A stretch of DNA of 64,000 nt from Kingdonia uniflora (GCA_014058105.1 JACGCM010002776.1:248001-312000), one strand, 5' to 3'; shown: positions 44,560 to 57,063, counted from the first letter of the stretch. Numbers and translations: made by a program. The notes: generated from the letters alone by a model not told the origin.

Positions 44560-45900
44560 CAGTGACTTGAGATTCATTGAGGTTATTAGCAACTGAATGA
44601 AGCTTTAATGTCCAATTCTGGCGAAAAGAAAATACAGAGTAATTAGTCTTGTAAGTTGAATGTAAAATAGATGTAGTTTGATGTAATGTAATTGAAGGAT
44701 GTAGTCCCGAATGTTATATGCCACAAAATCAAAGGAGGAAGTTGTCGAATATGAATTGTAACTATATTCATAATAATAAATAAAGTTAATATCTTCGATA
44801 TGTTATTCATGTGTAATTTGATTATCAACTGAGTATTTTTTTAAAATAATTGAAGGTAAAATGTCAAACGTACATACACATAAAAATTTTATGGGTTGGC
44901 ATAACATCTCAAATGTAGTTGACTGAGTGGGTCCCAAAATGGATTTTGTGATTGAGTGATTTGACTTTAAAATCGTAGAGTTCCAAGGCAGAGTAAATAC
45001 CGGTGTGTTGAACCATGACTGGAGGGGGTATAAATCAGTCTTGTTGCTGTAGATGTGAGGCATTCATGTAAGATGGTATAGACGAGAGCTCAGTCCCGTG
45101 ATGGTATGTTCAGAGGTATTCAAGCGATGTACTGGGTGTTGTACACTTGATATTTTGGAACTCGGAGCTGTGATATGCATATAGAAGATCCAGAAGAGCC
45201 TAATTATGAAGAGATGAGCAAGATAGAAGTGAAGGAGGCTGAGGAGGACTTTGAATTTCATGTCAAATAGTAGTTTTGGCATCCTCCTGAATGATGTGGT
45301 GGTATGTGGACTCGAGAAAGCTTGTTAGTGAAGAGGAAAGATGAAGCTGGAGCTAGGGGTTTTGGAAGTTGTAATGTTTATTAGAAGTAGGTCGTTGTAG
45401 GGATTTGTTTTTGTAAATAAAATGGAATGAAAATAGTTGTGTAGGATGTTATGTTGATGGAAGTAATTTGTTGTTTATTTGTCGAATGGATAATGTACTT
45501 GTTGAAATTTGGTAATGGAAAAAAGCATTAAGAAAGTTTCTAGTAGAATGTCAAATATATTGATATTGTAGATGTTGTCGAACGTGGACCCAAAAATATA
45601 GGAATGTGTAGGAAAAGTAGAAGCTGGGGAACTGTCAAGAATAATAATTATGGCCAGATGTGTTCCTTTAGAGGATAGTATAAAATATAAGGAAGAGGAT
45701 GTTAATCATCTTTGTGACAATATAGGTTGTGCTTTGTTACACATGAATGTAACCGAAGAAGTTCGTCGAGATATGAAAGAATCAGAGTGAGAGTGTAAGC
45801 ATTTGCTGGCTCTGAGAAGGCAAAGTATCGAGGAGGCTGGGAAGAGAAGTAGAAGGCGTTATGTTCAAGGATTTAAACGGTCACAAAGTGGTATGATGAA
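44560..45900. other. No gene firmly seen
   Basis: Upstream region of aORF2 in C. A frame at 45803-46135 (LALRRQSIEEAGKRSRRRYV) overlaps the TATA box and 5' exon and is not conserved. Confidence 0.4.
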
Positions 45901-45915
45901 TAGTCACGTGGGGTC

Positions 45916-45923
45916 TATAAATA
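45916..45923 (+). promoter_or_regulatory. TATA-like box of aORF2 in C
   Basis: TATAAATA, 183 nt before an AAG/GTTAGT donor at 46099. Confidence 0.5.
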
Positions 45924-45949
45924 CCTCTGAAGTGGGCGACTGTTCACAC

Positions 45950-48900
45950 TTTGCAAACACACAAAAAAAAATCTTTAGTGCGAATTGTTATTGCTCATCA
46001 TTGGATTGGCTGTCTACGATTACGATGGAGGAGATTACCGTACTGATTAAAAGAGTCAAGCGACAAAGGAGAGGGATACAGAAGCAGCACATAAACAAGG
46101 TTAGTGATTCGGGCTTTGATGTTTGTTTGTTGTGATTGATTAAGGTATAGACGAATAGAATTAAGTAAAATAAATGTTGCAGTAAGTTGAATTGAATCAA
46201 AAGTGAATGATTTGTAAAATAACTGTGTTAGGGTTTGATAGATGAGTCTTAGGAAATTCTGGTTTGGGTATGATTTGTTGGGTATTAAGGTGGAAGAAAT
46301 GGATTCGCATGGGTTTTATGGATAATTCTGGTATGGGTGGCATGATAAATTGGTGAAGATAGTGATTGGCTGGTGGCGCTGGGGCTACGGCGCGATTGTA
46401 GCAATGAGTGGAGATGTCGTTTTGATATTGCTAGATTGTCGGGGACATTATTGTTGTTGGGATTTGGCCAAATTTTATGCCGGAGAAGGGGAAGTATCAA
46501 TTTTTGAATAATAGCATTTTTGGCAGGAAACAGGTAAAGTATATTCGAGAAGCTGTTGAGATTCTTGTAATTCGACAAAAAGTAAACGAAATTAACAAGT
46601 TATCGATGTTACTTATTAAAAATAGAAAAACATTAAGAACTGGGTAGATATGTTACTTTAATGAAAGATACCAATATGAATTAAATGATATGAACTATAT
46701 CGAGAACTGTGGTAATAAGTATAAATGTAAATGATAGTAGTAGATAGTAAAGCGAATGATGTATTGGAGAGTTATCTCGACAACGATATCTTTATAAATA
46801 TATGAACTTATGAACATATATATGTATCACATATGATAGATTCTAACTGTGTAAAAATTATGGAATTTGTTGTACAAGTTCGATTTAAAATGGCTGAACC
46901 AATTCAAAATGATAAAAAAAGACATATACGGGAGTCTGGAAGACATAACACTGCTGATGATTGATGTGAGGACTTGTGTACAACAATTGGGAGGGAGGTA
47001 TAGGGTAGGATCAAGTAGTGCAGATTTAGGTAGTGTAGAACAGTTTAGAATGGCACCTAGTGTTATCGAACAGGCTGAAGAACAGGATACAGAAATGGAT
47101 GTAGATCGCAAGCCTCAAGCGAATGATCGAGAAGGTAGTGGGGATGGGGAAGAAGATGTGGAGGAAGGCGAGGAGGCATCTTACAGAGAAGGTCCAGAGA
47201 CCAAAGAGATACTAAGCTTCAAGAAGAAGTATGGTATTCCTGGGGATATAAGGTTAGAGGAGTACCAGTATGGAATGATCGACCAGGAAATGCCTCTAAA
47301 TGATATTCTGGTTCATTGAGAACAAATAAATAAGGGATTGAAGCTTTCCCTCAAAGCGGACCAAAAGAAGTTAATAAACTTCTTTGATGTGGCACTGGGG
47401 CAGTTTAATCCGAATATGTATGATCTGTTCAGGGTTTGTGGGGATATAAATGGTCGACTTAAGACCAGGGGGGAGGAGTTAATAACTGTTGATAATTTAT
47501 ATGTGTATTGCACACTCAAGATGAACCCGCAGAAGCTAGGTTACCGTACTTGGCAAGGTTCCTGAAAAGACCGTTGTTTTATGATATGGTGTCAACTGGG
47601 GGCGATACACCGATGAGTACTTACTTGTCTCCGGAAATTACGAGTTCGATAAAAAAGATCTCGGGGAACCCTTAAAGAGAAAAACTTTTCACTTAGGTGT
47701 GTGGTTAGGTAAATGTAATTCTCAATATTTGAATTGTGTAAATGACATGTAAGAGTTTCTAACTTGATTATGTTATTTACAGTATTAAAAGAGGTCGACA
47801 AGAAGTTGGAAATAAAGGAAGAGTTGTACAAGGTCAGGAGATATTTCTTTGGTATGATCGATAACCTAGTTATCGATCAAGATCTCGTGAACACTCTATT
47901 CAAAGAGGCTGGTTTAAAGAGGTCGAGGGTAAAAGGGTTGGAAGTGCCTGTTATTGATGAAAAAATGTCGGCAAGGAATAAGAGAGCTGCAGATACTAGC
48001 TTACCTCTTGAAAATTGCTCCCTGGTTGGGTACAACAATGATACAGAGATCGATGCTATACTGGGACAGTCTCTGGGAAGAAATAAAAAGAAGAGGGCGG
48101 CGAGTTCTGATGTTCCTCCATTGCTTCCTCATAAAAGAAAAACTCAGCAATCGATAATGGAGGAGGTGGCTGGTACTGTTAGTGCAACAGTTGCTGTGGA
48201 TATGCGTCCCCTACGGGGTTCTAAGAGTATAGTCCCGAAGAAGACCAGTGGCGAGGCGTCAAAGAAAAAAATATGTCAAAGAGTTTCATAGGGAAGTGTA
48301 GAAGACTATAGATGCTTATACATCGGGGACGGATGAGCTGAAGATGGAGTTGGAGGATTGCATGGTGGGGATTGATAGTTTGAATACATTTTTCAGCGAG
48401 GGTCAGAGGAATTTTTCAAAGGTGAGAAATTTTAATGCTTTTCTACGAATGAAAAAATTTGTAGGTCACTCGAATATTCATTATATGACTTTGAAACAGA
48501 TTAAGAAGTTGGCAACTGAGGCGATGAATCGTATTGTGGGCAGTAGAGAGCTGGTAACCAGATTATTGCCTACAAAAATATAGAGAAAGATTTGATCGTG
48601 GAGGAGGCAAATTTGAATGCGACTTTGAATAGGTATAAGCTTGATGCCAAGAAGGCGAGGGAAGCTGCGCTGGGTGAAGTGAAGAAAGTGGCAGAGAAAG
48701 AGAAATAGGAGGCTTTGGCGTTGTAGAAGGCCACCTTTGAAAAAGATGTAAGGGATCAAGTTGTCGATGCTTGTAAAGTAATGGAGTAAGAACAGGGCAA
48801 GCTTCTCTATGAGGTTAGGGCAAAGATGAATGAGGAGAAATTAGCAAAATGCATGGAAGTGAGGATGCACTATAAAGAGCAGTATGACGCGCTGGAGGAG

Positions 48901-49137
48901 AGGAAAAAATTCTACAAGGAACTTGTAAAAGCAGGTGGTATTGTGTTTGATGATAGCTCGGATGATGATGTACCATATACTCCTGATGTACGCGGGGCAA
49001 TCGAAGTCATCAAAGATGATGCGATGGTGGATGCTGATAGTACTCGTCCTGATGAGGTAGCAGATGTGCAGGTTCCCGAAGGTGCCCTGAATTTGAATAA
49101 AGAAAAATTACCCTCTGATATGTTAAACCTCATGTAG
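45950..49137 (+). pseudogene. aORF2 (antisense long coiled-coil gene), copy C
   Basis: The 5' exon ends AAG/GTTAGT at 46099. A putative intron of about 427 nt ends at TTTTTGGCAG (46526). The main exon has an acidic stretch (DGEEDVEEGEEASY), then [54 protein letters not shown] and [18 protein letters not shown]. That is the layout of PF04195 (KYGIP, N.WR...F, FFFVSG.WEF). Then come a nuclear-signal-like basic patch ([18 protein letters not shown], 47970-48150) and coiled coil (48344-49137) ending LPSDMLNLM. Long frames 46960-47319, 47764-48291 and 48826-49137 are open, but a stop at 47318 and others break it. A nuclear role is a guess. Confidence 0.6.
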
Positions 49138-49589
49138 ATTATGTTTCTTTGAGAAAGGATGTAAAAATGGTCAGTGGGACCAAAGCAATTTAACTCGTAG
49201 TATTGTGCTGAAACAATTTGATGTTGGGGTAAAACTTTTTATTTATGAAATAACTATGTGCACATGTTTTGTAAATAGTTCTAAGTAACAGATTTGATAA
49301 AGTAATTTTGATCGATTGTGACTATAGATCGAGCAGATAAGTGAGGAACGCTTGTTTGCGTGATATGTGAAAGATGGCCATGAAATGGTAAGTTATGAGA
49401 ATGAGTACTAGATGTATATCCTTAGTTGGGTATTTGTATTTAGAATTTGAGAAGAACAAGAGCTCTTTTAGAGGTTGCTCGATAAGTAAAGAGCGCAAAG
49501 TAGAATATCCTATAATTGGATATTGTTCGCATAAAATTTGAATGATAGGCTTTAGGTGTACTTGTTAATTAGTAACCAAAAGCAAAGCA
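49138..49589. other. Antisense-gene 3' flank, no gene seen
   Basis: AT-rich sequence between aORF2 stop and the tandem repeat. Confidence 0.5.
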
Positions 49590-49987
49590 AGATAGTAAGG
49601 ATTTTGGTTGTCTGTTGAATACTTGACAAGTATAGATCGAGATCGAATCAAATAGTAAAGATATTGTTTGTCTGATATGTACTAGACAAGTATAGATCGA
49701 GAGCAAATCAAATAGTAAGGATATTGTTTGTCTGAAGAATACTTGACAAGTATAGATCGAGATCAAATCAAATAGTAAAGATATTGTTTGTCTGATAGAT
49801 ACTTGATAAGTATAGATCAAGATTAAAGAAAATAGTAAAAATATTGTTTGTCTGATTTATACTTGACAAGTATAGATCGAGAACAAATCAAATAGTAAGG
49901 ATATTGTTTGTCTGATGTATACTTGACAAGTATAGATCGAGATCAAATCGAATAGTAAGGATATTGTTTGTCAGATGAATACTTGAC
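49590..49987. repeat. 60-bp tandem repeat, about 6.6 copies, element C
   Basis: ACTTGACAAGTATAGATCGA recurs every 60 bp at 49621, 49681, 49741, 49801, 49861 and 49921, each followed by AATAGTAARGATATTGTTTG. Copies differ by a few bases. A minus-strand open frame across it is a by-product of a period divisible by three. Confidence 0.95.
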
Positions 49988-50660
49988 TTGATCTTGGAAT
50001 GCCCCAAGTATCGTTTAAGATCTTGGAAAGCCTTCTCATAGTCAGGAGTCCAAATGACTTCATTTTGCTATTTGTTCGGAAGAGGAGTGGGGTTACTACG
50101 AAGGAAGTAAAAGAGTTTACATCGATCAGATGACTTTGAGATGAATCTGTGAAGAGCAGCAATTTTGCCTGCAAATTTTTGAACGTCCTTTTTTATTCGA
50201 GGGGATGACATTGCCATGAGTGCTTTGATTTGTCTGGGATTGATTTTTATTCCTCTTTTGTTGACCAGATGTCCCAGGAATTTACCAGATACAACTCTGA
50301 ATTGATATTTCTCTGGGTTAAGTTTTATTTGGTAGTTACGAAGGAAATCGAATATAGTTTAGAGGTTACTGAAGTAGTCCTCTCATTTTAAGCTTTTGCA
50401 AATGATATCATCGATGTATACTTCCATAATTGTGTCGAGATGATCTTTGAACATTTTAGTCACAAGTCTTTGGTATGTAGCGCCTGCATTTTTTAAACTG
50501 AAAGGCATGACCGTGTAACAGTAGAGACCTCTGTCGGTGATAAAGGTTGTTTTTTCCTGATCTTCTTTGGCTAGTGGAACTTGGTTATAACCAGCGGCTG
50601 CATCCATCATAGAAAGAAGTTTGTGTCCTGCTTTTATTTTTTGCTCCACTTCTTTATTTT
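49988..50660 (-). pseudogene. Reverse transcriptase, C-terminal half, element C
   Basis: Reads HKLLSMMDAAAGYNQVPLAK, EDQEKTTFITDRGLYCYTVM, FSLKNAGATYQRLVTKMF and MEVYIDDIICKSLK. The catalytic YIDD is intact, unlike B and E. It continues to about KLLLFTDSSQSH and then ends at the tandem repeat. Thumb and RNase H are lost. Confidence 0.85.
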
Positions 50661-51049
50661 CACAATCATGTACAGGTGGCGAGCTTTCCCTTAGGCCTGA
50701 TTTTGCTCTACTTCTTTATTTTTTGCTTCATTCTCTAGGAATTTTTAGATGTTGATGACATAATTATGGAGTCTTCCAGCTATAGCATGCGATGGAAGAT
50801 TCGTATGAGGGAGTAACCGGTGTTAGTCTCATGGCTATGCATATTATGATACTAACATAGTGGTCTATTGGGAAGATCATAAATTGTCTGTGGTGCACGA
50901 TAAAACTCATCTCCCTTTATCGTCGGCAAGATAACAGAGAGAGTAATTGTCATTGGTGGCAAAATTGGGACAGGTCTGTCTGGTTTCCCGTCCCTTCATC
51001 TATTGTTGTCGGTATTTCTGTCGCGTTATTTAGGCGCTTCAGGATTGAC

Positions 51050-52330
51050 TGTTCGCTGAGATGGGGTTAAAGATATTTCTCGAGAATGGATTACAGATGA
51101 GCTTTTCATCTTATCTTTCTTTAATTGCTCCAGTTCGATGTAGTTATTAACCACATCAATCATCTCAGTGACTGTACGAAACTTGTGCAGAGTAAGTTCT
51201 TCTCAACTTTTAAGTCAATATGCAGAGCAGAGGTGAATGCTGGAGCGACGATCTTAAGGTCTGAGTTCCCTATTTTCCTTGTTTCCTACATAAAGAGTTT
51301 ATAAAAGTTTTCCAGGGTCTCTTTCGCACCTTGCTCAAAGTAAAACAAGGAGTCGATAGTGATCTCTCACTCTTTGGCATGAGCGTAATTGGATTTGAAA
51401 AGATGCTGTAACTGGCTGAACGTGGTGTTGGAGGCCTCTTGGATAGTATAGAACCAACGGAGCAGTTCTTCCTTCAGGCTCATATTGAATAACCTACATA
51501 GCATGTGGTCAAGTTTGGAATATAATCCCATTACAGCTTTGAAATGTCGAACATGTGTAAGTGGGTCAGTCGGGTCTTCATACTGAATAAATTTGGGAAT
51601 ATGGAAATTTTCTAGAATGGGCATAACTTCGAGACGAAGGGAGATGGGGTTTATCTCGATTCTATCAAGTGCAGACCTTAGGCCTGGAATGTCAGAATTT
51701 ATGGCCTGGATCCTTTTGTTGAGGTCGTCCAAGGTGAAAAATTATTGCGGGGAAAATGGTAAAGTTGCAATCTAAGGAACAAAATCTCCCTGTCCTTCTG
51801 GTCCCAATCGATCCCTGATCGGTCTTATTTCACGCAGAGGAGTTGGATGTCGAGTGCGCCGACTTCTTTGAGTTGTCGATGTTGAGGATGTTAAACCAAA
51901 ATATCGAGATACACTGTTTGGGTTCCTGGATCTGGATTGAGAAACACGGAGCTCATCTTCCCTTGGTGGATCGTTATGTTGAATTTCTCATGATCTATGC
52001 TTGCTTCGAGCGAGTGGAGGGGACATTTGTCGACCGACAAGCCGATCTTATGTTCTTCTCAGTCATTCCATTTATTTCTGATGTGTTTGACTCTGTTGAT
52101 CTAAAGCTTTCAGCCGTTCGTCTCTCTCTGTTTAAAGAACTTGAGTATAGACACGCTAATCTTTCATTCTTTGGATTTTTTCTGCGGCTATCTGCTGCTG
52201 AAACTGGAGTATAGCACCGTGAAGATCAATAGTTCCTTGTATTTCCTGATCTCTGACGGTATTGGAATGGCTTCTTTGGTTCATGTTTGTCATTGGATGA
52301 CGTTTAGATCAGTGACAGTAAAAAAATATG
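51050..52330 (-). pseudogene. gag, element C
   Basis: The core, open at 51367-51732, reads ENFHIPKFIQYEDPTDPLTH VRHF, LCRLFNMSLKEELLRWFYTI and FSQLQHLFKSNY. This is the Ty3/gypsy gag core ('F..P.....Y.GT.DP..H...F'). Upstream (minus) lie a phrase IRDRLGPEGQG near 51810 and a charged coiled coil QQQIAAEKIQRMKD near 52180. Downstream a segment FYKLFM and IVAPAFTSAL continues the fold. The start codon region near 52300 meets element E sequence with no PBS or LTR. Confidence 0.75.
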
Positions 52331-52458
52331 TGGTAATTCCCCAAAGGAATTGGGTAGGCAATATTAGTTCCTGTAAAATTTGTTCCCATAAAATATATCT
52401 TTCCTCAAAATCTATTGGGTTGGCGATATTAGTGGTACAAACAGATCTCCATGCTGGC

Positions 52459-52466
52459 TATATAAG
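52459..52466 (+). promoter_or_regulatory. TATA-like box of aORF1 in E
   Basis: TATATAAG, 74 nt before ATG 52540. Confidence 0.5.
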
Positions 52467-52539
52467 ATGTTAATCCTTTGATGTTATGCCTTGTATTCTT
52501 CTATACTAAAAGCTTGTTGTTGCTTGATTGGAAGTTACC

Positions 52540-52893
52540 ATGGTGGTGACACGTTCTCAGCGTGTTCGTCATGCAGCGGAAGGTAGGTTAAGCATCAATG
52601 TGGCTAAACTTTGTGAAGGCTACTTTTGCCTACTGCCTTATAATGTTGTGTTACCAGATTGGCCATTGCAGTTAGACAGCTTGGATGATGAAGGTAGGTG
52701 TGCAAAGTATGATTATTATTTCTAGTGTGATGTATTCCATGAGTTACTGCTAGATGCAACCCTGAGAGAAGAAGTTGTTCGTGAGATCGCACGGGATAAA
52801 TTGGCTGAAGAGGATGAGAGGGCAGTAGGAGGGGAGATAATTCCATGTGGTACAGTGAATCATCTGGACTGCTTTAAATGTAACTATATGTGA
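52540..52893 (+). pseudogene. aORF1 (antisense short gene), copy E
   Basis: ATG in an ACCATGG context begins MVVTRSQRVRHAAEGRLSIN, matching the MV.TR start in B and C. After about 62 codons a stop interrupts (DYYF.CDVF). The frame then continues EEVVREIARDKLAEEDERAV to a stop at 52893. The middle has diverged strongly from B and C. An alternative upstream TTG start is not supported. Confidence 0.5.
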
Positions 52894-53362
52894 TTGTAAG
52901 CTCAAACTATGATAGCTCAAAATGAATAAGTAATATGTTTGCAGTGTTCTATTTTTGTTATTTATTGAATGTAGAATAATGCAAATTGAATCTGTGAATT
53001 GAAAAATAGGATCAATGTGTATGTTGAACTGCTTATGTGGCATATATTGCGGATTATAGCTAACTAATTCTAACAGCTGTGCAGATAATTTTGAATTTTG
53101 AATATTTTGCTATTTTTAGGAATGACGTATATTGTGGTACGATCTTGGTTAAGTATAAATGCAAGGTGATGGATCGTGTAGACTATTTTGGGAAAGAGGG
53201 ACTAAATTGTTTAATGGTTGAAGGCAGAGACAGACGTGATAATAGCAAACGTTATCACAGAAGTCATGATGATGATGTGAGGCGAAAAGACCTGCCTGTA
53301 GAGGCAGTATGGGTAACCGACACGTGTCTGAAAGAGCCGTCATTTTAAAAATTGAGGGTGAC

Positions 53363-53370
53363 TATAAAAA
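53363..53370 (+). promoter_or_regulatory. TATA-like box of aORF2 in E
   Basis: TATAAAAA, 222 nt before a CAG/GTTAGT donor at 53585. Confidence 0.5.
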
Positions 53371-53392
53371 CTTGTCTATCTCTTCCTCATAA

Positions 53393-56300
53393 ATTATCTA
53401 CAGTTATAGAGAGAAAAAAATTGGTGTAACCAGTGTATTTAGAGAGAGAAAATGCTTAAGTTCTGAGTGCAATCTCATAGCAAAAGCTTCATTAGGTGAA
53501 AGGAATTTATTGGAGAAACAAAAGAAGCAATCAATCTCTGTGAAAGGTATGGGCAAAGTAGAAGATTGTGGGTCTTCTTGTACAGGTTAGTAGAATTTGT
53601 TCCTCTGTTTTGATTGTAGTGAATGGTACTCTGTATATGTGTTTGTTTGTTCATCGCCTTTGTATATGATTGATTTGGGGATATTAAATTTAGGATTGTA
53701 GGGGGCAGAAAAATGATTGTTTACCTGTATTTGGTGACTGTGTGCAAAATTTTCGGCTATGGTAACAAACGTCTAGAGATAGAAAACTATTTTTGGAGAA
53801 GAAGAGGGAAAGTTAAAATTAATTTTTTGTTTTTGAAAAATTTTGAAAATAAATTTCTTGATTGGGTAAAAGGTATAAGTGGGGTTTTTCTCCACTGTGT
53901 GTGTGGTATATCATATAATTGTGAATAGAGATAATATAAGATTGTTTGTACCTGTAGGTACAATATGCGTTCAAAAAACCTAAATCCCACTAGTAAATTA
54001 GTAGTGTCATTTAGTTCGGAGGAAACATCATCGTCAGGTAGAGATGACGATTATGGAAACATGGAGGAGACAATAGATAGGAGGGAAGCCACTGTGGTTA
54101 TAGGGTCTGAAAGGCCCAGTGAAGAGAGTAATGTAGTAGAGGTAGATGATATAGGAGCGAAGGATGATACATTTTACATATATCCAGAAGGAGTGGTAGA
54201 GCAACCGGAGGTGAATGAGGTCGCTCCTCCAGAAGCAGACAATAGATCGCTGAAAATGAAATAGCATGAGCTTGAAGGCAGTGGCCAAAATCATGCTAAG
54301 GCTGCAGCCAAGCTGAGAGACATAGAGCAAAGGTATTTTAAGATGGCGGGGACAGAGCCGACGCAGCTCAAAGGGATATTTCAAGAGCAAACAGGAAATG
54401 TATTTACTGATCTTCTCTATTTGTTGTATTGTGTTTGATATATGTATTACTGATCTTGTGCATTATATTGGCAGCTGTTGATGCTGGTAAAAGGGGCTCC
54501 AAGTTTTATTGAGATGAGAAACCAGGAGTATGGAGAGCTTACCCAGAGGTTTGATGCTCAAAAAGCTTGAATGAAGGAGCTCAAAGAAGACCTTAAGAGG
54601 GAGAAAGAGAGCAGGGATCAAGAGTTGAAGGCCGCTGAAGAGCGGTATGTAGTATTATTTGAATGCGAGGAGACTCTGGCAAAAGTTGTTGAAGAGATAA
54701 GGGCTGGCATAAATCATATGATCCAATCCTATCGTCATTTTGGCTTAAGCGAGACCAATATCGATCTGGGCCTAGCAGGTAGGTATCATGAGATAATCAT
54801 TGCTTCAAACGCAGAAAACGAACTAGTTGAAGGTGTTGCTACCCCAGTCAATGAGCCCCCTCTCCAAACTAAGCATATTCTCGCTGCTGGTAATGAAGTG
54901 GATCCTCCGTCTGAGGTAGAGACTGGCAATAATATTTAATATCATTCTGCAGTATCCTGTTTCAAACATATTTCATTATGTCCTGACTTTGATGAGACTA
55001 TTTTCTGTATTCGTTGAAACTGTGAAGTTTGATAGACATATGTTTATTGTACTCTATTTGAATGTTTGTTTGATAACAAATAAATTATAATCTGTGTAAT
55101 AGATAAAGCGGTTGAGAAAAATTGTTTCCACTCTTGAGAGATCGTTGAGTAGAACGACGGACTCTGTGACTCGTATTCAACAGGTATTGAATAAAATGGA
55201 GTATGAGAGAAGGCAGTTTAAATCTAATTCAGAGAAAAAATTTAAGGAATTATATGATCTACAGTGTAGATATGCAAAACTAAAATAGAAAGGGATGAGG
55301 CTTTAAGAAAAGAGGAGGAGAGAGGGGTGGTAGTAGAAAAATCTAAAGACTTGACTAGTTTTACTGACCCGAGTGATAAAGCCAGGTGTCAAAAGATTTT
55401 GGTAACTCTAACACTATATTTTGAAGCCAAAGTAGATAGTGAGCGGGGTTTAAGAAAGGCTTACATAGAGCTCTTATAGGAAAGGGGTGTAGTACCTCAC
55501 CCAGCCCGAGTTATGATTTTAGCTCAAAAAACACGTAATTGTCATAGCTTAGAGATGAGAAAATGCTCAACTCGAGCTCGTGTGTTTGTCATATAGGGTG
55601 ACATAGGCCCCTTACCTGATACTCTTGGCTTTATGTAGGACTGAAGAGCAATGAGGAATTTATTTTTCAAAATAAGGAAAGAGTATATAGAGGTACAAGG
55701 CAAGCTGGAGTGTGAGTTGAAGGAGTTGCAAAACATGTTTAAGCAAAGTACGGAGCAAAATAACTCGCTGGGAAATCAATTGAAAAAAGAAACAACTCAT
55801 AGAAAGAAGGTGGAAGGGGAATTAAAATGGTTGGGCATACTACAGAAGGATACACGTAGGCATCTTCATAGATCGAATATGATGTTGAAGGAACATTTGT
55901 ATCCGACACGAGCAAAGGTCGTAGCTCAAACGGATCATGAACAACATATAGAGAATGTGATTGAGTTTAATGGAGGAGAGTTGGCAAGAGTAGAGAACGA
56001 ATTTAGGAAGAATATTTGGATTGTGGGAAAGACTTTGAGGTAGAGAATGAAAAGGCTGAACATATGTGGTTTACAAAGGATGAGGAGGGAAAAGGTGGAG
56101 AAAAACTAGCTCCTAGACCGGCACAAAATTTGTCAGAGGAGGATGATGAGGAGGTCAAGAGCCTATATCTCAATCACAGCGAAAGTAGCGCCAACAGGAA
56201 ATGGTGACCTTTATAGTACCTTTGGATGTGCAGGAAGATAGACTAAGGAGATTGGGAACTAGAGGGTAGTCCTCTCATAGTTTGAGGATGTGAAGAATTG

Positions 56301-57063
56301 AAAAATGTTGTTGAGTTAAATGCAAAAATGGAAGTGAGGGTGATTGAAGAACAAGATCGTTTTACCGAGCAATTAGAAAGAAGGGTGGATGAACTGGCCA
56401 TTGTATGAGAAAAAGTGTAGGAATTAAGTGAGTTAGTAAAAAAGCATTGGGTTAAATAGGGGATTTAGAGGACGCAGTTCAGGTGTTGGAGTTTAACATT
56501 ATAGAGTATCAAATGGTAGTTGGGGAGCTGAATAGTTTAAAAAATAAATTGGAGGTAGATCTTGAGATGGCTGAACAAAATCTTAACGCAGAGGTTGGAG
56601 AGAAGAATCATAATCAGTTTGTTATATGGAGGAACGAATGGCTATGTTGGGACAAATTGACGAATTTATGACAGTGATGGAAGCACGGAATAAAACTTCT
56701 GTGGATGAAAAGCGAACGATGGCGGAGCACTGTAAAAATTTAAAAGTTCTGCTAAATGACGCAAAGGGAAAGATTGCAAAGCTCGTCGTACCTGAAAAGG
56801 TGAAGCTCGAGGTAAGTGATGTGCGTGACAAAGAATTGGCGGCGGTGCTCACCTTTTTTGTGTCCGAGTTCAAGAGACTTGCAGAAGAAAGGGACATAAT
56901 TTATAAAAGAATGATTGCAAATGGTGTGCAATGCGATATGCAGTTAGTGCAGACTGAATACCTAGTTCTTGTTATGTCAAAAATCGGTGTTCTTACTAAG
57001 AGAAAGCTTGATGAAGGAAAACAAATTATTACTTCTAGGGTACCAGAACTGATGCGTCTGTGA
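53393..57063 (+). pseudogene. aORF2 (antisense long coiled-coil gene), copy E
   Basis: The 5' exon, probably untranslated, ends at CAG/GTTAGT (53585). A 372-nt intron ends CCTGTAG (53957), and ATG 53965 opens MRSKNLNPTSKLVVSFSSEE. An acidic N-terminus follows, but the PF04195-like domain of A-C is not visible here, which suggests a deletion. A second intron (about 54400-54473, ending TTGGCAG) leads to LVKGAPSFIEMRNQEYGELT and coiled coil to about 54939. Another intron ends near 55104 (TGTAATAG). Coiled coil with several stops fills 55100-56660. The last part, open at 56626-57063, reads KELAAVLTFFVSEFKRLAEE and LDEGKQIITSRVPELMRL, matching the C-terminus of B. Confidence 0.6.

Larger units (their letters stand above)
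41129..52330 (-). mobile_element. Element C: truncated, chimeric Tat-lineage retrotransposon
   Basis: It has one LTR (41129-41697) with a polypurine tract, antisense aORF1 and aORF2 regions, a 60-bp tandem repeat, then minus-strand RT (C-terminal half) and gag. Integrase and both RNase H domains are deleted between the repeat and RT. Protease and N-terminal RT are deleted between RT and gag. The 5' LTR and PBS are missing; gag passes directly into the upstream region of element E near 52330. Confidence 0.75.

Noticed and set aside
49569..49820. Minus-strand open frame with repeated ISIYTCQV
   Set aside because: It is produced by the 60-bp tandem repeat, whose period is a multiple of three.
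49590..49987. CRISPR-like array (regular repeats)
   Set aside because: Units abut with no unique spacers, and the context is a plant retrotransposon.
54034..54390. Minus-strand frame of 118 codons
   Set aside because: Shadow of aORF2 copy E; no recognisable motif.
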